Origin: an uncultured Oscillospiraceae bacterium | Lineage (GTDB): Bacteria > Bacillota > Clostridia > Oscillospirales > Oscillospiraceae | Reading direction: 5' to 3' | NCBI GenBank assembly: GCA_934646005.1 | Contig: CAKUED010000031.1 | Location: 1-9,244, forward strand | Length of the DNA stretch: 9,244 nt | Part shown: positions 6,142 to 9,244 of the stretch, piece after piece | How positions within the stretch are numbered: the first letter of the stretch is position 1 | How the letters are laid out: every line of letters starts with the position of its first letter | The notes under the pieces: model-generated | What the model was told of the DNA's origin: nothing | The model's database searches: none | The model's input: the letters and a program-made list of their open reading frames with translations, nothing else | Position numbers and translations under genes: made by a program

Positions 6142-6289
6142 TCGCCTGCGGCTGGCAGCGGATCTTTTGCCCCAACTGTGCAGTTTGAAAACTTGAAATA
6201 CGCAAAGTATTCCTGCGTTTCCAAGCTTTCATTTGGGTCAAAATCTCTCGCTGACAGCTCTTGTCGATCGAAGCATCGGTTACTTTGGC
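6142..6289 (-). repeat. Long palindromic interspersed repeat, copy B (inverted)
   Basis: This is the reverse complement of copy A at 3979-4125, with about 94% identity over about 148 bases. The shared end GCCAA(A)GTAACCGATG lies at 6289. The other end diverges after 6142, where copy B continues CGGAGCAAAGACCACTT instead of the GGTTACTT arm of copy A. Copy B's outer arm is therefore different or degraded. In the inner stems two substitutions weaken pairing and one strengthens it. It ends 51 bases before the start of the CNNM-family gene, inside its leader. Confidence 0.85.
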
Positions 6290-6340
6290 GCGCGAACATT
6301 ACAATTACGATCTCAAACGACAGAAAAGGAGCTACTTACA

Positions 6341-7609
6341 TTGTCTACCACTACTTGCCTCATCATTATGGCAGTCTGCCTGGCGTTTTCCGCCTATTTT
6401 TCGGCGACGGAAACGGCATTTTCCTCCGCCAACACCACAAAACTCAAAACTCTTGCCGAAAAGGGCAACAAACGCGCGGCGCTGGTCTGCAAGCTGCTTG
6501 AGCGCTATGACCGGCTGCTCTCCACGATCCTCATCGGCAACAACATCGTGAATATCGCCACAGCGTCCATCGGTACGGTGCTGTTTGTCAGGCATTACGG
6601 CGACGCTGGCGCGACGATCTCTACCGTGGTCGTCACGGTCGTTGTGCTGATCTTCGGCGAAATTTCGCCGAAAAGCATCGCCAAGGACAGCGCAGAGCGG
6701 TGCGCGATGCTCTCCGCGCCGCTGCTGCGCGTGCTGATCATTCTCTTTACGCCGCTCAACGCGCTCTTTTCGTTCTGGAAAAAGCTGCTGTCCAAGATCT
6801 TCCGCCTCAATGCCGACACGAAAATGTCGCAGGAGGAGCTGCTCATGCTCGTCGATGAGGTGCAGCAGGACGGCAGCATCGACAAAGACGAAGGCGAGCT
6901 GCTGAAAAACGCGATCGACTTCTCCGAGCAGCGCGCAGAGGATATTCTCATCCACCGCACCGACCTGGCGGCGCTCCCCATCACCGCCACAAAAGAAGAG
7001 GTCGCCGCGCTGTTTACGGAGACGAAATATTCCCGACTTCTCATCTATCAGGATTCCATCGACAACATTCTCGGCACGATCCACCAGAAGGACTTTTACG
7101 TCGGCTGCGGCGTAACGGAAAAGCCGCTGCGCGACATCCTCCTGCCGCCGGTCTACGCATTGGAGCGCGAGCCGATCAGCCTGCTGCTCAAAAAGCTCCA
7201 GAAGATGAAAACGCACGTCGCCGTTGTGGTCGATGAATACGGCGGAACGTGCGGGATCGTGACGATGGAGGATATTCTGGAGGAGCTGGTCGGCGAAATT
7301 TGGGATGAGCACGACGAAGAAGAGACGCCGGTCCGTCAGGTGTCCGCGGATTCCTATCTCGTCGATGCCGGAATGAGCTTTGACGACTTTGCCGACCACT
7401 TCGGTCTGCGGGGCGATTGCGAAATGTCCTCCGTCAGCGGCTGGGTCACGGAGCAGTTCGGGCGTCTTCCCGACCCCGGCGATACGTTCGATTTTGAGAC
7501 GCTCCATGTGCAGGTCACGCAGGTGGCAAACCACCATGTCGAGCAAATTCGCGTTTTTACAAAGCCGGATACCGGCGCGCAGAGCCCCAAAGAAGAAGCT
7601 GTTTCCTGA
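6341..7609 (+). CDS. CNNM/CBS/CorC-domain membrane protein (hemolysin C / CorC family)
   Basis: A 422-residue predicted membrane protein. Residues 1-185 are the CNNM (DUF21) transmembrane domain: the N-terminal segment LIIMAVCLAFSAYFSATETA with the S-A-T-E-T-A motif, then helices at about 60-83, 90-112 (with the VLIFGEISPKS motif) and 126-147. Residues about 200-320 are a CBS pair ending in VDEYGGTCGIVTMEDILEEL. Residues about 330-408 are a CorC_HlyC domain. The family is linked to Mg2+ or other cation efflux; older 'hemolysin' names are mostly historical. The TTG at 6341 is chosen because AAAAGGAG ends 9 nt upstream and the protein then begins like its family. An in-frame ATG at 6233 would lie inside repeat copy B. 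Followed by its own terminator. Confidence 0.93.
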   Translation: MSTTTCLIIMAVCLAFSAYFSATETAFSSANTTKLKTLAEKGNKRAALVCKLLERYDRLLSTILIGNNIVNIATASIGTVLFVRHYGDAGATISTVVVTVVVLIFGEISPKSIAKDSAERCAMLSAPLLRVLIILFTPLNALFSFWKKLLSKIFRLNADTKMSQEELLMLVDEVQQDGSIDKDEGELLKNAIDFSEQRAEDILIHRTDLAALPITATKEEVAALFTETKYSRLLIYQDSIDNILGTIHQKDFYVGCGVTEKPLRDILLPPVYALEREPISLLLKKLQKMKTHVAVVVDEYGGTCGIVTMEDILEELVGEIWDEHDEEETPVRQVSADSYLVDAGMSFDDFADHFGLRGDCEMSSVSGWVTEQFGRLPDPGDTFDFETLHVQVTQVANHHVEQIRVFTKPDTGAQSPKEEAVS

Positions 7610-7614
7610 CAAAC

Positions 7615-7645
7615 CGCGCCCGGAGAATTGCTCCGGGCGCGCTTT
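7615..7645 (+). terminator. Intrinsic terminator after the CNNM-family gene
   Basis: CGCGCCCGGAG (7615-7625), an AATTG loop and CTCCGGGCGCG (7631-7641) form a perfect 11-bp stem followed by CTTTT, with a second T-run at 7651-7655. It begins 5 bases after the stop codon. Confidence 0.88.
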
Positions 7646-7667
7646 TGCGCTTTTTCTCCCACCGGCG

Positions 7668-7696
7668 TTGTTTTTCCCGTGCGCGTCTGTTATAAT
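7668..7696 (+). promoter_or_regulatory. Promoter of the serine dehydratase gene
   Basis: TTGTTT (7668-7673), a 17-nt spacer and a perfect TATAAT (7691-7696) precede the start codon by about 30 bases. The leader is short and no regulatory structure is visible. Confidence 0.8.
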
Positions 7697-7726
7697 GCAG
7701 GCGAACATAGATCGGAGGGCTTTCTC

Positions 7727-8950
7727 ATGAAATCCATACGGGACTTATATAAGGTCGGCAAAGGACCGTCCAGCTCGCACACGATGGGACCTGAGCGCGC
7801 CGCGCGCATTTTTTTGCAGGAAAACCCGGATGCCGAGCGCTTTGAGGTCGTGCTGTACGGCTCGCTGAGCAAGACCGGCGTCGGGCACGGCACGGACCGC
7901 GTGCTGCGCGATGTGCTCGGCGCGGAGCGCACGAAGGTCGTCTTTTCCGAGACCGACCCCACCGACCTCAAGCACCCCAATACGCTCGATCTTCTAGCGT
8001 ACACCGGCGACAAGCAGACGGCGTTTTTGCGCGTGGAGTCCGTTGGCGGCGGCGATATTGTGCTCGAAGGGCGCGAGGAGAATGCGGAGCTGGTGCAGAC
8101 CTACCCCGAAAATTCGCTCGCCGAGGTGCTGCAATTCTGCAAATGGCGCTACATTTCGCTCTGGGAGTACGTCGAGCTGAACGAAGGTCCTGAAATTTGG
8201 GACTTTTTGCAGGGTATCTGGGACGCCATGCGCGCCTCCGTGCGCGATGGTCTTGCCGCCTCCGGCGAGCTGCCGGGTGGGCTGCACGTCCAGCGCAAGG
8301 CAAAAATGCTCTATACGCAGGAGCGCCCGGAGGAGATCCCGCAAATTCGGGAGCTGCGCCACGTCTGCGCCTACGCCTTTGCCGTGGCGGAGCAGAACGC
8401 CGACAACGGCACGATCGTCACCGCGCCCACCTGCGGCAGCTGCGGCGTGCTGCCGGCGGTGCTGCTGTATATGCAGGAAAAATACGACCTGCCCGACCGC
8501 AAGATCTGTCAGGCGCTCGCCGTGGCGGGCGTGTTCGGCAGCATTGTCAAGCATAACGCGTCCATCTCCGGCGCGGAGTGCGGCTGTCAGGCGGAGATCG
8601 GCACAGCCTGTGCCATGGCGGCGGCAGCGATGTGCGAGCTGACGAACATGAGCGTCGAGCAGACGGAGTACGCCGCCGAGATCGCCATGGAGCACCAGCT
8701 CGGACTCACCTGCGACCCCATCTGCGGGCTCGTGCAAATTCCGTGCATCGAGCGCAACGCCGTCGCGGCGAAGCGCGCGATGGACGCGTGTAATCTGGCG
8801 TGCTTCCTCGTCGGCACGCGTAATATCTCGTTTGATATGGTCGTGCGCACGATGTACGAGACCGGCGTGAGCATGAACCGCGCGTTCCGCGAGACGAGCG
8901 AAGGCGGACTAGCCCGCCTCTACAGCCGCCGCGCCGCCGAGATAAAATAA
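7727..8950 (+). CDS. sdaA: L-serine dehydratase, iron-sulfur dependent, single chain
   Basis: Cytoplasmic enzyme converting L-serine to pyruvate and ammonia with a [4Fe-4S] cluster. The 407-residue protein joins the beta domain (start, with GPSSSHTMGPERA at 13-25 and GHGTD at 53-57) and the catalytic alpha domain (from about 165) in one chain; many Bacillota split these into SdaAB and SdaAA. Conserved alpha-domain blocks are TAPTCGSCGVLPA (232-244), the GAECGCQAEIG stretch (282-292) and LTCDPICGLVQIPC (327-340). Cys287, Cys329 and Cys340 have the 42- and 11-residue spacing I recall for the cluster ligands of the Legionella enzyme. It ends RETSEGGLARL. ATG 7727 follows GGAGG by 8 nt. No separate ACT domain is seen, and the chain is shorter than E. 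coli SdaA (454). Confidence 0.95.
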   Translation: MKSIRDLYKVGKGPSSSHTMGPERAARIFLQENPDAERFEVVLYGSLSKTGVGHGTDRVLRDVLGAERTKVVFSETDPTDLKHPNTLDLLAYTGDKQTAFLRVESVGGGDIVLEGREENAELVQTYPENSLAEVLQFCKWRYISLWEYVELNEGPEIWDFLQGIWDAMRASVRDGLAASGELPGGLHVQRKAKMLYTQERPEEIPQIRELRHVCAYAFAVAEQNADNGTIVTAPTCGSCGVLPAVLLYMQEKYDLPDRKICQALAVAGVFGSIVKHNASISGAECGCQAEIGTACAMAAAAMCELTNMSVEQTEYAAEIAMEHQLGLTCDPICGLVQIPCIERNAVAAKRAMDACNLACFLVGTRNISFDMVVRTMYETGVSMNRAFRETSEGGLARLYSRRAAEIK

Positions 8951-8957
8951 AAAGATA

Positions 8958-8990
8958 GAGCCTTCCCGCTTCGGGAAGGCTCTTATTTTG
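8958..8990. terminator. Bidirectional terminator between convergent genes
   Basis: GAGCCTTCCCG (8958-8968), CTT loop, CGGGAAGGCTC (8972-8982) form a perfect 11-bp stem. On the plus strand it runs into TTATTTTG, ending sdaA. On the minus strand it runs into TATCTTTTTATTTT, so it can also end the minus-strand gene entering from the right edge. Confidence 0.88.
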
Positions 8991-9005
8991 CCGCACCCAA
9001 CAACG

Positions 9006-9048
9006 CCTTCCCCTTGAGGGGAAGGTGGCGCGAAGCGCCGGATGAGGA
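9006..9048. repeat. Tandem-hairpin intergenic repeat
   Basis: CCTTCCCC-TTGA-GGGGAAGG (9006-9025) is a perfect 8-bp hairpin. It is followed after one base by GGCGC-GAA-GCGCC (9027-9039), a perfect 5-bp hairpin, then GGATGAGG. I recall similar tandem-hairpin units as common intergenic repeats in gut Clostridia genomes. Only one copy lies in this window, so the repeat status rests on memory, not on the sequence shown. Confidence 0.6.
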
Positions 9049-9175
9049 GAAGGGTTCTTATTTTTGAGATGTAGCGCGTTTCGTCGTAACGTAGGGGAGG
9101 GGCTTGCCCTGTCCGGTGTTTCTTTTGAGGCAGCGACGATTTGCGCAAGTCTCTTGGCTCTCCCCTTGATGCGAA
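9049..9175. other. Intergenic stretch with no gene found
   Basis: No ORF here has a ribosome binding site or plausible codon use. The only structure seen is a weak G-rich/C-rich pairing around GGGGAGGGGCTTGCCC (9093-9108), possibly another intergenic repeat fragment. Confidence 0.4.
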
Positions 9176-9244
9176 TCAATAGTTGAACTGCAAAAGTAAA
9201 GCGGCGAAGGCGAGGGCGGAGAAGATGTGAAAGAGCAGACCGGC
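9176..9244 (-). CDS. C-terminal fragment of a protein with a hydrophobic tail
   Basis: Reading the minus strand in from the right edge, 22 sense codons precede a TGA at 9178-9176. They encode a hydrophobic segment starting AGLLFHIFSALAFAALL and ending QFNY, probably a last transmembrane helix. The codons up to the terminal few strongly prefer C at the third position, like real genes in this window. The protein family cannot be told from so little. It converges on sdaA, and the bidirectional hairpin at 8958-8982 would serve as its terminator. Confidence 0.55.
   Translation of the reverse strand, partial: AGLLFHIFSALAFAALLLQFNY

Noticed and set aside
6233..6340. N-terminal extension of the CNNM-family protein to the ATG at 6233
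   Set aside because: It would be encoded inside repeat copy B, lacks a ribosome binding site, and puts 36 non-family residues before the first membrane helix. The TTG at 6341 has good spacing to AAAAGGAG.
6332..7708. Minus-strand open frame of 458 codons opposite the CNNM-family gene
   Set aside because: The plus strand encodes a well-recognised domain series with promoter, ribosome binding site and terminator. The antisense frame has none and crosses that terminator.
1..9244. CRISPR arrays, tRNA or rRNA genes, insertion sequences with transposase
   Set aside because: No regularly spaced repeats, no tRNA- or rRNA-like sequence, and no transposase-like protein were seen on either strand.

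Overview
The window comes from a fairly GC-rich low-GC-phylum Gram-positive (Bacillota, class Clostridia). The S10 ribosomal operon order, an archaeal/eukaryal-type ProRS with a zinc C-terminus, a single-chain iron-sulfur L-serine dehydratase and the style of intergenic hairpin repeats fit a gut Oscillospirales/Ruminococcaceae-like genome. The placement below class level is inference.

Left part (1-3925, minus strand): the start of the S10 operon, rpsJ-rplC-rplD-rplW-rplB-rpsS-rplV, with rplV cut by the window edge. A consensus promoter (TTGACA-N17-TATGAT, 3888-3916) drives it. Its leader of about 270 nt has several hairpins and an internal intrinsic terminator (3709-3733), which suggests transcription attenuation. 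The -35 box lies inside a perfect 12-bp hairpin (3898-3925) that ends the upstream proS transcript. The rpsJ-rplC gap is unusually long (130 nt), structured, and contains a small ORF whose stop codon overlaps the rplC ribosome binding site. The encoded L3 protein has a basic tail with a 9-residue tandem duplication.

Middle (3926-6340): proS (minus strand) is followed at its stop codon by a roughly 160-bp imperfect palindrome. A second, about 94% identical copy of this element lies in opposite orientation at 6142-6289, inside the long 5' untranslated region of the next plus-strand gene. Between the copies are proS and a divergent 54-codon gene with a ribbon-helix-helix-like pattern, followed by a strong terminator.

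Right part (6341-9244): a CNNM/CBS/CorC-type membrane protein gene with a TTG start, a terminator, then sdaA (one-chain L-serine dehydratase) with its own promoter and a bidirectional terminator. After that come tandem-hairpin intergenic repeats and, at the edge, the last 22 codons of a minus-strand gene with a hydrophobic C-terminus.

The operon supplies ribosomal proteins and proS supplies prolyl-tRNA. The CNNM-family gene and sdaA are separate transcription units (ion homeostasis and serine catabolism). The points most worth following up are the inverted repeat pair, the attenuator-like S10 leader, the terminator/promoter overlap, and the structured rpsJ-rplC spacer.
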